NCBI RefSeq assembly: GCF_013408295.1
Contig: NZ_JACBYQ010000002.1
Location: 558,001-622,000 of the forward strand
Reading direction: 5' to 3'
From: Psychromicrobium silvestre
Lineage (GTDB): Bacteria; Actinomycetota; Actinomycetes; Actinomycetales; Micrococcaceae
Length of the DNA: 64,000 bases
Positions 55,604 to 63,405 of the stretch are shown in pieces; position 1 is the first letter of the stretch, and each line of letters begins with the position of its first letter. Below the pieces are notes generated by a model. The model searched no databases. It worked only from the letters and a program-made list of their open reading frames with translations, and was not told where the DNA came from. A program made the position numbers and the translations under genes.

Positions 55604-55956
55604 GTCTGGCTTGTTCCTCAATCAACTTCCCGGTAATTAGCTGGCTCTTGCTAAAAGAGTTACTCGGTGTTAACTCGTGTATAGCGCCTTGGGGTATCGG
55701 CTATTTCATAGGAACAGTTCAGAATTCGGCCACGGTCACGGGTACTCCGCCGAGCGGTCCGCCGGTGACCTCACCGCCGTCGAACGTCTCGGTTCCGCTG
55801 ACCGAGATGGCACCACCTATGCCGCCGATGCCTCCTGCACCGCAAGGTTCACTCGCTTATACCGGTGCCACTTTGGCGGCTCTGCCACTCGGGCTGGTCG
55901 GACTCTTGGCGGGTATCTTGCTGCTGATCGGCACCGTCCGACGGCGCAGAAGCTGA
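55600..55956 (+). pseudogene. Remnant of a sortase-anchored surface protein (LAXTG C-terminus)
   Basis: The frame codes for SATVTGTPPSGPPVTSPPSN, which resembles the end of a DUF11/CARDB-like repeat. A Pro-rich linker follows, then the sorting signal LAYTG, a hydrophobic helix and a basic tail TVRRRRS. LAXTG is the class E sortase motif of high-G+C Gram-positives. No signal peptide or credible start precedes it: the frame opens at a TTG overlapping the kinase stop, and the first 38 residues look non-coding. It is therefore probably the 3' end of a deleted large surface gene. Confidence 0.65.
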
Positions 55957-55968
55957 TTGAATGGAGAT

Positions 55969-57264
55969 ATGCCCCTCGACTCCGCCACAAATCAACTTGA
56001 CCACGTCCTCGATCTCGGCCGCTTTGTTAGCGCCTCACCTTCCAGCTTTCACGCGGCGGCTGAGGCGGGTCGGCGCCTAGCCGAGGTCGGTTTTACCGCT
56101 CTGAAGGAGCGGGATGAATGGCCAAGAGGAGCGGGCAAGTACTTCGTGATTCGGCACGGTGCCCTGATCGCCTGGATAGTTCCGGAAAACGCTGGCCCCC
56201 GCACCGGCTTCAATATTCTGGGTGCGCACACCGACTCGCCCTCCTTCAAACTCAAGCCCAAACCAACCACAGGCCGGCTCGGTTGGTTGCAGGCCGGCGT
56301 CGAAATCTATGGCGGCCCCTTGCTGAACTCTTGGCTTGACCGGGAACTCCGGCTGGCCGGGCGCTTGGTGCTGCTGGACGGAACCACGGTGCTGAGCCAA
56401 ACTGCCCCGCTGCTGCGTTTCCCACAACTGGCCATCCACCTGGATCGGGCTGTTAACGACGGGCTGAAACTGGACAAGCAGTATCAGATGAACCCAATCT
56501 GGGGACTGGGGGATCCGAGCAACGCGGACCTCCTGGCAGTCCTCGCGGAGGCTGCCGGAGTTTCCGCCGAGCAGGTGGGTGGTTACGACATCGTGCTGGC
56601 GGACACCCAAGAGCCAGCGGTGTTCGGAGCCGAGGATGCCTTCTTTGCCTCTGGAAGGCTGGACAACCTGAGTTCGGTGCATGCCGGTTTGCAGGCTTTG
56701 ATCTCCACCGCGCAGGCTCCTGCGGGCGAATCCATCGCGGTTTTGGCCGCTTTCGATCATGAGGAGGTCGGCAGCGGGTCCACCTCGGGTGCCTCCGGTC
56801 CGATCTTGGCAGATATTCTGAGTCGAATTTCTTCCGGCTTGGGGGCGAAGCCTGAAGATTGGCAACGGGCGCTGGCGGCGTCCTGGTGTCTTTCTGCCGA
56901 TGCTGGGCATGCCGTGCACCCGAACTATTCGGAGCGTCACGATCCGGCCAACCATCCCCTGTTGAACGGCGGACCCTTGCTGAAAATCAATGCTAATCAG
57001 CGCTACGCAACGGACGCGGAAGGTGCCGCCCTGATCGCCGGTTTGGCTCTGCAGGAAAATATTCCGTATCAGGAATTTGTTTCCAATAATGATATTCCGT
57101 GTGGTTCAACTATTGGACCGCTGACCGCCACCAGGCTAGGAATCCGCACCATCGATGTGGGCGTGCCACTGCTCTCGATGCACTCCGCACGCGAAATGTG
57201 CGGCGTCCAAGACCCCTTCAGCTTGGCTCGTCTTAGCCAGGCCTTCTTCGCCCGGGAGCTCTAG
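55969..57264 (+). CDS. M18 family aminopeptidase
   Basis: This 431-aa cytoplasmic, probably zinc-dependent aminopeptidase is like PepC/aspartyl aminopeptidase. Its metal and catalytic motifs are NILGAHTDSPSFKLKP, the segment around LDNLSSVHAGL, FDHEEVGSGSTSGASG with the catalytic Glu pair, and the C-terminal LLSMHSAREMCG. Length is normal for the family. I chose ATG 55969, with GGAG very close upstream; TTG 55957 is an in-frame alternative. It removes N-terminal residues from peptides. Confidence 0.93.
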   Translation: MPLDSATNQLDHVLDLGRFVSASPSSFHAAAEAGRRLAEVGFTALKERDEWPRGAGKYFVIRHGALIAWIVPENAGPRTGFNILGAHTDSPSFKLKPKPTTGRLGWLQAGVEIYGGPLLNSWLDRELRLAGRLVLLDGTTVLSQTAPLLRFPQLAIHLDRAVNDGLKLDKQYQMNPIWGLGDPSNADLLAVLAEAAGVSAEQVGGYDIVLADTQEPAVFGAEDAFFASGRLDNLSSVHAGLQALISTAQAPAGESIAVLAAFDHEEVGSGSTSGASGPILADILSRISSGLGAKPEDWQRALAASWCLSADAGHAVHPNYSERHDPANHPLLNGGPLLKINANQRYATDAEGAALIAGLALQENIPYQEFVSNNDIPCGSTIGPLTATRLGIRTIDVGVPLLSMHSAREMCGVQDPFSLARLSQAFFAREL

Positions 57265-57295
57265 GCGATTGCCCGGTAGGCTCTACAGCCGAAAC

Positions 57296-57967
57296 CTAAG
57301 ACGCCAGGCTGACCACCAAGTTGATCGTGGTGGCCAGGATTCCGGTGCCGAAGACGAAGGCCAGCAAGGAATGCCGCAATGCCGCCGATCGCATCGTGCG
57401 GGTTTGGATGCTGGTGTCTGAAACCTGGTAGGTCATGCCCAGGCTGAAAGCCATATAGGCGAAGTCAGTGTATTGCGGCGGTTCTTCCTGATTGAAGTCG
57501 ATGCCGCCCGGCTCCGGGGTATTGGTGTAGTAGATCTCGGCATAACGCAGCGTGTACAGGGTATGAACCATCAGCCAGGAAAGGGCGGTGGTGCCCAAGG
57601 CTAGCGCTGCGAGAATGAGCCGCCCGCCGTTGCCCGCATTCTTGGCGTCAATCACCACGATTGCGACGGCGGCCAGGCTGGCCAGCGCACACAGAGTCAC
57701 CAGAAGGTAAGCGGTGGGTCGGCGAGGATCCTCCTCGGTGGCGTGCGCCGCCGTCGCGCTCGCATCCATTCGAGAAATCGCGAGCCAGACCCAGAGGTTG
57801 TACACCCCTGCGGCACCCGCCCAGGCGACGGCCGGGGCGTGGATCCAGGAATCCAGAAAACCGGTGAGGCAACCGACGAAAAGGGCAACCAGGAGCATTA
57901 CAAGGAACCGCGCCCGGGCGATCTTCGCGCGGCGCGAGCGCTTGCTCTCTCGGGCAGGAGTGGACAC
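57296..57967 (-). CDS. DUF1345 membrane protein
   Basis: This 223-aa multi-pass membrane protein has about five helices. The family-typical sequence TDFAYMAFSLGMTYQVSDT and LRHSLLAFVFGTGILATTINL are present. The family's function is unknown. The start is GTG 57967. It is convergent with the M18 aminopeptidase and divergent from the MFS gene. Confidence 0.88.
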   Translation of the reverse strand: MSTPARESKRSRRAKIARARFLVMLLVALFVGCLTGFLDSWIHAPAVAWAGAAGVYNLWVWLAISRMDASATAAHATEEDPRRPTAYLLVTLCALASLAAVAIVVIDAKNAGNGGRLILAALALGTTALSWLMVHTLYTLRYAEIYYTNTPEPGGIDFNQEEPPQYTDFAYMAFSLGMTYQVSDTSIQTRTMRSAALRHSLLAFVFGTGILATTINLVVSLAS

Positions 57968-58090
57968 AAGGCGATCCTACGTCCCGAGCGGCACTGCAGG
58001 CGACCGAACTGGCTCGGTGGCCAGCGTTTAGTTGGTTACTACTTAATTGTGACGATACTCAGATCACGAAAAGGAACTCCGGCGTAGCAT

Positions 58091-59377
58091 ATGGCCATGA
58101 GCCAAGTGGTAGCGAAAAACCTTCCGGTAACGAACCATTTCCGCCAGGTGCTGGCCGCCGGGGTGGGCAATGCGGTGGAGTGGTATGACTGGTATATCTA
58201 CAGCTTCCTGGCTCTCAACTTCTCCGGCCAGATCTTTCCCTCCTCAGACCCCACCGCGAGTCTGCTCTCCGCCTTCGTGGTCTTCGCCGTCGGCTTCCTG
58301 CTCCGCCCCATCGGGGGTCTGCTGGTGGGCAATCTAGCCGACCGGATTGGACGCAAGAACACCCTGGTTCTCACCATTACCGCTATGGGCCTCGGCTCGC
58401 TCATCGTGGGATTGACCCCTACCTTTGCTTCGGCTGGTCTCTGGGCGCCAATCATCCTGATCCTCGGCCGACTCATCTCAGGGCTTTCAGTGGGTGGTGA
58501 GTTCGCCGCGAACACGGTGTTTTTGGTCGAGTCAGCACCAGCCAATAGGCGAGGTTTCTTCTCCTCTTTCCAGTATGTTTCGACGACGGCCGGTCAGCTG
58601 ATTGCCTCCGGGTTCGCCACCGTGCTGGTTAGGAGCCTTAATGAAGCGGAGATGAGCTCCTGGGGCTGGCGACTGCCGTTCTTCTTCGGTGCTGTGCTCA
58701 GCCTAATTGGACTCTGGATTCGTCGCGGTACCCAGGAGACCCTCGAAGTGGCTCCGGAGGCCAAGCGTCCCGGCGTCTTCGACGCGATCATTAAATACCC
58801 GAAGCAGACCCTGCTGATCGTCGGGATCACCATCGCGGGGACCATTTTGTACTACACCTGGACCACTTATCTGGCCACCTATGTTCCGGCCGGCGGAGTC
58901 ACGAGCCAAGGTGATTTCCTGCTCATCTCCACCATCGCCTTATTCTTCTTCATGGTGATTCAACCGGTAGTGGGCATCCTCTCCGACCGGATAGGCCGGA
59001 GGCCATTGCTGATCGGGTACTCGGCGATTTTCGCCGTCGGGATCGTCCCCGCGCTTTTCTTGCTCACTCGTTTGGGATTCTGGGGCGTGCTGTTGGTAAC
59101 GATGCTTGGCATGCTGGTGCTCAGTGGTTTCACTTCGATTTCCGCAGCGGTCAATGCCGAGACGATTCCCACCCATGTGCGCAGTGCGGGGATCGGTTTC
59201 CCTTATTCCTTCACGGTCGCCTTGTTTGGCGGTACCGCCCCCACGATGGGAACGCTCTTCAAATCCTGGGGCGTGCCCGAACTCTTCGGCTGGTACGTGG
59301 CCTTGCTCTCCCTGATTTCGCTCGCGGTGTACATCTTCGCCCTCAAGGAGACCGCTCACAAGCCACTACCGGAGTAA
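58091..59377 (+). CDS. MFS transporter, metabolite:H+ symporter (MHS) type
   Basis: This 428-aa protein has 12 helices. It has the MHS hallmark VGNAVEWYDWYIYSFLA at the first helix, the A-loop LADRIGRKNTL and the second-half loop LSDRIGRRPLL. These transporters take up alpha-ketoglutarate, shikimate, proline/betaine or similar organic acids with protons; the exact substrate is not readable. It is monocistronic, convergent with the RibD-C reductase gene. Confidence 0.92.
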   Translation: MAMSQVVAKNLPVTNHFRQVLAAGVGNAVEWYDWYIYSFLALNFSGQIFPSSDPTASLLSAFVVFAVGFLLRPIGGLLVGNLADRIGRKNTLVLTITAMGLGSLIVGLTPTFASAGLWAPIILILGRLISGLSVGGEFAANTVFLVESAPANRRGFFSSFQYVSTTAGQLIASGFATVLVRSLNEAEMSSWGWRLPFFFGAVLSLIGLWIRRGTQETLEVAPEAKRPGVFDAIIKYPKQTLLIVGITIAGTILYYTWTTYLATYVPAGGVTSQGDFLLISTIALFFFMVIQPVVGILSDRIGRRPLLIGYSAIFAVGIVPALFLLTRLGFWGVLLVTMLGMLVLSGFTSISAAVNAETIPTHVRSAGIGFPYSFTVALFGGTAPTMGTLFKSWGVPELFGWYVALLSLISLAVYIFALKETAHKPLPE

Positions 59378-59435
59378 CCGGCGCGTTACCGCTGTGTTCG
59401 GCGTCGAAAGGACGCCCTCGTTGATCAGAAAGAGT

Positions 59436-60038
59436 TTAGGACCGGCGGTAACGGATGTGGGTGGTCAGCGGTGAGTGAAGCACCTCGACGGGCTCGAAGC
59501 CGAAGGACTCAGCTCCATCGAAGATGCGCTCGCCCGAACCGAGCAGGACGGGAGCGATGTCGAGGGTTAACTCGTCGATCACACCAGCCGCCAGCGCCTG
59601 TCGGACGGTCGAGGCCCCACCGGCGATGTCGATTCCCTTGTCCCCGGCGGCCTCCAAGGCTGCGGAGTAGGCTGCCTCGAAGCCCTCAGTCACGAAGTGG
59701 AACGTCGTCCCACCCTCCAGCTGAATCGGATCATGGGGGTGATGGGTTAGCACGAAAACCGGCGCGTGATACGGCGGCTCCTCACCCCACCAGCCAGACC
59801 AGTCTTCGTCCCAGCCGCCGCGAATGGGGCCGAACATGTTCCGTCCCATCACATATGCGCCGCGGGGGCGCATTAGCCACTCGGTCGCGGTCTTGTCAGC
59901 ATCGTTAGCCCGCGGGTCGCCGATGTGCCAACCGTGCAACTCTAATCCCCGCTTGCCCAGCGGATTCTCCAGGCTCTGATCCGGCCCGGCGACAAAGCCG
60001 TCCAATGAAATCGACATATGGCAGGTGGTGTCCGACAC
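59436..60038 (-). CDS. Dihydrofolate reductase-like (RibD C-terminal) protein
   Basis: This 200-aa protein has the DHFR/RibD_C fold: MSISLDGFVAGPDQSLENPLG at the N-terminus, AYVMGRNMFGPIRGGW in the middle, and IAGGASTVRQALAAGVIDEL with the NADPH-binding GG motif. It is similar to the YwjB/YyaP group, whose function is unsettled. It starts at GTG 60038 (an ATG seven codons downstream is possible). Confidence 0.9.
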   Translation of the reverse strand: MSDTTCHMSISLDGFVAGPDQSLENPLGKRGLELHGWHIGDPRANDADKTATEWLMRPRGAYVMGRNMFGPIRGGWDEDWSGWWGEEPPYHAPVFVLTHHPHDPIQLEGGTTFHFVTEGFEAAYSAALEAAGDKGIDIAGGASTVRQALAAGVIDELTLDIAPVLLGSGERIFDGAESFGFEPVEVLHSPLTTHIRYRRS

Positions 60039-60253
60039 TGCGAACCTCCCGAGTGATTGCGGTGTACGAGCTGATGCTCACACGGTAACAAGTGCCGAAG
60101 GTAAATCACAACGGTCATGTAAGAGGCCGGGTGCTGAGGATAGTTGGTAGGCCCTCCGGCTTTCCGGTAACATTACAAGGTCTGTGCTTGCGCAGATGTG
60201 ATTCGCCGTGTCTTCGGAGCCCGTCTCCGCGTCCGGCGGATCCACGCAAATGA

Positions 60254-60298
60254 ACCTCCTGTTACGGAAAGACCGTAGCCGCTTAGCCCAAAGGAGGT
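60254..60298 (+). promoter_or_regulatory. Putative S6:S18-type ribosomal leader masking the rpsF ribosome site
   Basis: ACCTCC (60254-60259) can pair with GGAGGT (60293-60298), which is the rpsF Shine-Dalgarno sequence. Inside, TACGG (60263-60267) pairs with CCGTA (60273-60277), and CCG triplets lie at 60273 and 60279. The known rpsF leader bound by the S6:S18 complex uses a CCG trinucleotide in such a hairpin. Autogenous control of rpsF-ssb-rpsR-rplI by S6:S18 is plausible. Confidence 0.5.
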
Positions 60299-60308
60299 GG
60301 GTTCACAT

Positions 60309-60614
60309 ATGCGTCCTTACGAATTGATGGTCATCATCGACCCAGAGGTCGACGAGCGTACCGTTGAGCCATCGCTGCAGAAGTTCCTCAATGTGATCAC
60401 TGGCGACGGCGGGACCGTCGAAAAGGTGGACATCTGGGGCCGTCGTCGGCTGGCTTATGACATCAAGAAGAAGTCCGAAGGTATCTACGCCGTGGTGAAC
60501 TTCACCGCTGAGCCGGCTACCGCCCAGGAGCTTGACCGTCAGCTTGGCCTCAACGAGACCATCCTGCGCACCAAGATCATCCGCCCCGAAGACCAGAAGG
60601 TTGCTGCCGAGTAA
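60309..60614 (+). CDS. rpsF: 30S ribosomal protein S6
   Basis: This 101-aa protein ([16 protein letters not shown]) pairs with S18 in the 30S platform. The ferredoxin-like fold with [20 protein letters not shown] is clear. I chose ATG 60309, with AAAGGAGGTG 9-10 nt upstream; an in-frame GTG within the ribosome site is unlikely. It is first in the rpsF-ssb-rpsR-rplI operon. Confidence 0.97.
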   Translation: MRPYELMVIIDPEVDERTVEPSLQKFLNVITGDGGTVEKVDIWGRRRLAYDIKKKSEGIYAVVNFTAEPATAQELDRQLGLNETILRTKIIRPEDQKVAAE

Positions 60615-60656
60615 TTTCGGCACATCATCTAGTCCAACTGTAGGAAGCAGGCAGAC

Positions 60657-61217
60657 ATGGCAGGCGAGACCACCATTACCGTTGTTGGCAATTTGACCAA
60701 CGATCCGGAATTGCGGTTCACTCCGTCCGGTTCTGCGGTAGCCAACTTCACCATCGCATCGACTCCCCGCACATTCGACCGCACGTCGAATGAGTGGAAG
60801 GACGGCGAGACGCTGTTCCTGCGTGCGTCGGTGTGGCGTGAAGCCGCTGAGAACGTTGCCGAGTCCCTGACCAAGGGCACTCGAGTCATCGTGACCGGTC
60901 GGCTGAAATCGCGCTCCTACGAAACCAAAGAGGGAGAAAAGCGTACCGTGATTGAGCTTGAGGTCGATGAAATCGGCCCCTCGCTGCGGTATGCCAACGC
61001 CAAGGTTAATCGCACCCAGCGCTCCGGCGGTGGTGGCGGAAACTTCGGTGGTAACGGCGGCTTCGGCGGAGGAAACTCCGGCGGTGGCTCCGCTCCCGCG
61101 AACGGCAACCCTGGTTGGGGAGCTCAAGCCGCACCTGCTGAGGATCCGTGGGCGACGCCGTCGTCGGGATCTTCCGGCTGGGGTGCAGGCCCAGATTCTT
61201 CCGAACCGCCGTTCTAA
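60657..61217 (+). CDS. ssb: Single-stranded DNA-binding protein
   Basis: This 186-aa OB-fold protein protects single-stranded DNA in replication. The OB domain is about residues 1-112 ([19 protein letters not shown]). It is followed by a Gly/Asn-rich linker and the C-terminal tip PDSSEPPF, a variant of the usual DDDIPF-type tail that recruits partner proteins. Four-gene clustering with ribosomal proteins is conserved. Confidence 0.97.
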   Translation: MAGETTITVVGNLTNDPELRFTPSGSAVANFTIASTPRTFDRTSNEWKDGETLFLRASVWREAAENVAESLTKGTRVIVTGRLKSRSYETKEGEKRTVIELEVDEIGPSLRYANAKVNRTQRSGGGGGNFGGNGGFGGGNSGGGSAPANGNPGWGAQAAPAEDPWATPSSGSSGWGAGPDSSEPPF

Positions 61218-61277
61218 ATTCCATTCCCATCCCGTGGGACACTCCCACGGGCTCCACAAAACTGAAGGAGCTCCACG

Positions 61278-61520
61278 ATGGCTAAGGCTGAAATTCGCAA
61301 GCCCAAACCAAAGTCAAACCCCTTGAAGGCCGCTGACGTTACCGTCATCGACTACAAGGACGTCGCATTGCTGCGCAAGTTCATCTCTGACCGCGGAAAG
61401 ATCCGTGCTCGTCGCGTCACCGGCGTGACTGTGCAGGAGCAGCGCAAGATCGCCCTGGCGATCAAGAACGCCCGCGAAGTTGCACTGCTGCCCTACTCGG
61501 GCGCCGGCCGCGGCAACTAA
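61278..61520 (+). CDS. rpsR: 30S ribosomal protein S18
   Basis: This 80-aa protein binds S6 in the 30S platform. [18 protein letters not shown], then [20 protein letters not shown], is diagnostic. It lacks the Cys motif of zinc-binding S18, so it is the zinc-independent form. It lies 60 nt after ssb and 13 nt before rplI. Confidence 0.97.
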   Translation: MAKAEIRKPKPKSNPLKAADVTVIDYKDVALLRKFISDRGKIRARRVTGVTVQEQRKIALAIKNAREVALLPYSGAGRGN

Positions 61521-61533
61521 GGAGAGATTACAC

Positions 61534-61986
61534 ATGGCAAAGCTCATTTTGACCCACGAAGTAACTGGTCTCGGTGCCGCTGGCGACATTGTCGAGGTGA
61601 AGAACGGTTACGCCCGTAACTACCTTCTGCCCCGCGGCTTCGCCCTGACCTGGACCAAGGGTGGCGAGAAGCAGGTCGAATCGATCAAGGCTGCTCGCAC
61701 CGCTCGTGAGCACGCTTCGGTTGAGGCTGCTCAGGCTCAGGCCGCCGCATTGTCCGCTGCTCCGGTGCGTCTTGAAGTGAAGGCTGGCAACTCCGGTCGA
61801 CTCTTCGGCACCGTCAAGGCAGAGGACGTCGCTAAGGCTGTTGAGGCTGCCGGTCTCGGCAGCATCGACAAGCGTAAGGTCGAACTTCCCGCGCACATCA
61901 AGAGCGTCGGCAAGTACCAGGCCAACGTCCGGTTGCATGACGACGTTTCCGCCGTCATCGACCTGAACGTCGTTGCTGCCCGCTAG
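61534..61986 (+). CDS. rplI: 50S ribosomal protein L9
   Basis: This 150-aa protein has the N-terminal rRNA-binding domain ([20 protein letters not shown], then [17 protein letters not shown]), a long connecting helix and a C-terminal domain. I chose ATG 61534 after AAGGAGAG; an in-frame start at 61480 would overlap rpsR. It is the last gene before a terminator. Confidence 0.97.
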   Translation: MAKLILTHEVTGLGAAGDIVEVKNGYARNYLLPRGFALTWTKGGEKQVESIKAARTAREHASVEAAQAQAAALSAAPVRLEVKAGNSGRLFGTVKAEDVAKAVEAAGLGSIDKRKVELPAHIKSVGKYQANVRLHDDVSAVIDLNVVAAR

Positions 61987-61992
61987 ATCCTA

Positions 61993-62036
61993 AAAAATGC
62001 TCTCCCACCCTCTTCGGAGGAGGGGAGAGCATTTTT
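61993..62036. terminator. Bidirectional terminator after rplI
   Basis: AAAAATGCTCTCCC (61993-62006) pairs with GGGAGAGCATTTTT (62023-62036), with an inner CCTC/GAGG extension. It lies between convergent rplI and the DUF1801 gene. Confidence 0.88.
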
Positions 62037-62039
62037 GGT

Positions 62040-62462
62040 TTAAGCCTGGTTCATTAGCTGAAAGCCAGCTCGGATCAGCTCTTTGAGCACTTTCAGCTCA
62101 ATCTGCTCAAGCCGGGTCACGTAGAGGCAGCCGACGCCGGTCTTATGTTTTCCGAGTTCGCCGAGCTTTGCCCGGGCTGAATCCGTATTGATCAGCCCGT
62201 AGAAGGCTAGATTGCCCTTGCGTGGTGAGAAGCCGACGGCGACTTGGTCGCCTTCGCGACCGCTCTCGTACTTGTAGTGGTTGGATCCGAAGCCAATGAT
62301 TGAGCTGCCCCACATGACGGCTTGATGTCCGGTGACCTCGGTCATGAGTTTCAGCAGTGTCTGGGCGTCGGCGCGCCGGACCGGATCAGATACCGAATCA
62401 ATGAACTCTTGCACGGAGGCTTCGGTAGCCACGGTTTTGATCTGCTCGGATTTGGCTGCCAT
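62040..62462 (-). CDS. DUF1801 domain protein
   Basis: This 140-aa soluble protein has DUF1801 features: SVDPVRR-like region (SDPVRRADAQTLLKLM), AVMWGSSIIGFGSNHYKYESG and VGFSPRKGNLAFYGL. The family resembles iron-chaperone frataxin-like YdhG folds, but its function is not established. It is convergent with rplI. Confidence 0.88.
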   Translation of the reverse strand: MAAKSEQIKTVATEASVQEFIDSVSDPVRRADAQTLLKLMTEVTGHQAVMWGSSIIGFGSNHYKYESGREGDQVAVGFSPRKGNLAFYGLINTDSARAKLGELGKHKTGVGCLYVTRLEQIELKVLKELIRAGFQLMNQA

Positions 62463-62499
62463 ACTTCCGTTTCCCCGCTCCCGATGCGCGCCCGCTGGT

Positions 62500-62853
62500 T
62501 CAGATATTGTCGGCGAAACGTTTCGCGGTAGCCAGATCCATGCCGGTGCTCTGCCGAATCAACTTGATTGCTTCGATTTTCCGTCCCCCACGCACTAGGG
62601 CCTGAGCCTGAGCAATGATATGCGGTGGCAGCTGGACGGGAAGGGCCGGAGCATAGGCTTGGGCCGATTGAGCCGAGGTGAGGTTTTGTGGCCGCGCCAC
62701 TTGAGAGGAATGTGAGCGGGCAGTCAGCTGCTGGAGGTACCGATCCGCCTCGGAGAGTCCGGATCCTCTCCTTTCCCCTCGACCGGCACGTAATGCCCAG
62801 ATCAGAATGATCAAGCCTGCTACTGCAATGAGCCCTACAATCAACCATTCCAT
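62500..62853 (-). CDS. Small membrane protein with L7/L12 C-terminal-like domain
   Basis: This 117-aa protein has one N-terminal membrane helix (VGLIAVAGLIILIWAL, about residues 6-21) and a linker of about 45 residues. Its last 45 residues resemble the ribosomal protein L7/L12 C-terminal fold (GGRKIEAIKLIRQSTGMDLA, then TAKRFADNI). Membrane tethering of such a domain is seen in several actinobacterial hypothetical proteins. Its role is unknown. Confidence 0.8.
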   Translation of the reverse strand: MEWLIVGLIAVAGLIILIWALRAGRGERRGSGLSEADRYLQQLTARSHSSQVARPQNLTSAQSAQAYAPALPVQLPPHIIAQAQALVRGGRKIEAIKLIRQSTGMDLATAKRFADNI

Positions 62854-62989
62854 TCTTGAAGTTTAGTCTGCCGCGGAGGTCCCTGCATAGCGATGTCCGC
62901 GTCGACCCCATGGACGCCCTTGGACGTCCCTGGAAGGGGCTAGGAGCCCTCGCATGACATTGCTTCACGAGGGCACTCGTAGCGGCCAC

Positions 62990-63405
62990 CGGGGGCGCTC
63001 GAAGCGGCTCTGACGAACCCCGCTTAAAAGGTTGTCAACATGCAAGCTGTGGATGAAGGTTGGCGAAAAAGATTTTTCCTTCCACAAGCTGTGAACAACG
63101 TTTCCCAAGGTCAGAGGCATATGTCATGATAAACATTTTTTGTATCCACAGGCTTATCCCCAATGAGTACACACAACACGCCGCAGTGTCCACAAGTTAT
63201 CAACAGCCTTCTGCCAGCAGCGCGACGGAGTTGTTGTAACGTTGCCGAGTATCGATTTTTAGGACGCAGGCATCTCACGGTAGTTGTTCTGTCGGTGCTC
63301 TGCGATAGAAAGAAAACATACTGTTCCGCAACTGCGAAGTATGTAGCTTGAGCGCAGCCGCGGAAGGCTGCGGCAAAGCTGAATGTTAGAAGGGGAGAGG
63401 CAGTC
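62990..63405 (+). promoter_or_regulatory. dnaB upstream region with DnaA-box-like sites
   Basis: No gene is seen in 62854-63405. Several near-matches to the DnaA box lie within about 160 nt: TGTGGATGA near 63050, GTATCCACA near 63143, TTATCCCCA near 63155 and TTATCAACA near 63198, all with one mismatch. A+T-rich patches (for example 63068-63080 and 63128-63145) accompany them. It must hold the dnaB promoter, and perhaps DnaA-dependent control of it. Confidence 0.5.

Noticed and set aside
60303-61259. Long open frame on the minus strand opposite rpsF and ssb (318 codons)
   Set aside because: It lies wholly antisense to two conserved genes, matches no family, and arises from the codon bias of the real genes.
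63163-63351. 62-codon plus-strand frame upstream of dnaB
   Set aside because: No ribosome site, unusual composition, and it covers DnaA-box-like sequence; more likely non-coding.
62990-63405. A second true oriC before dnaB
   Set aside because: There is no perfect DnaA box here, while perfect boxes flank dnaA; kept only as a regulatory cluster.
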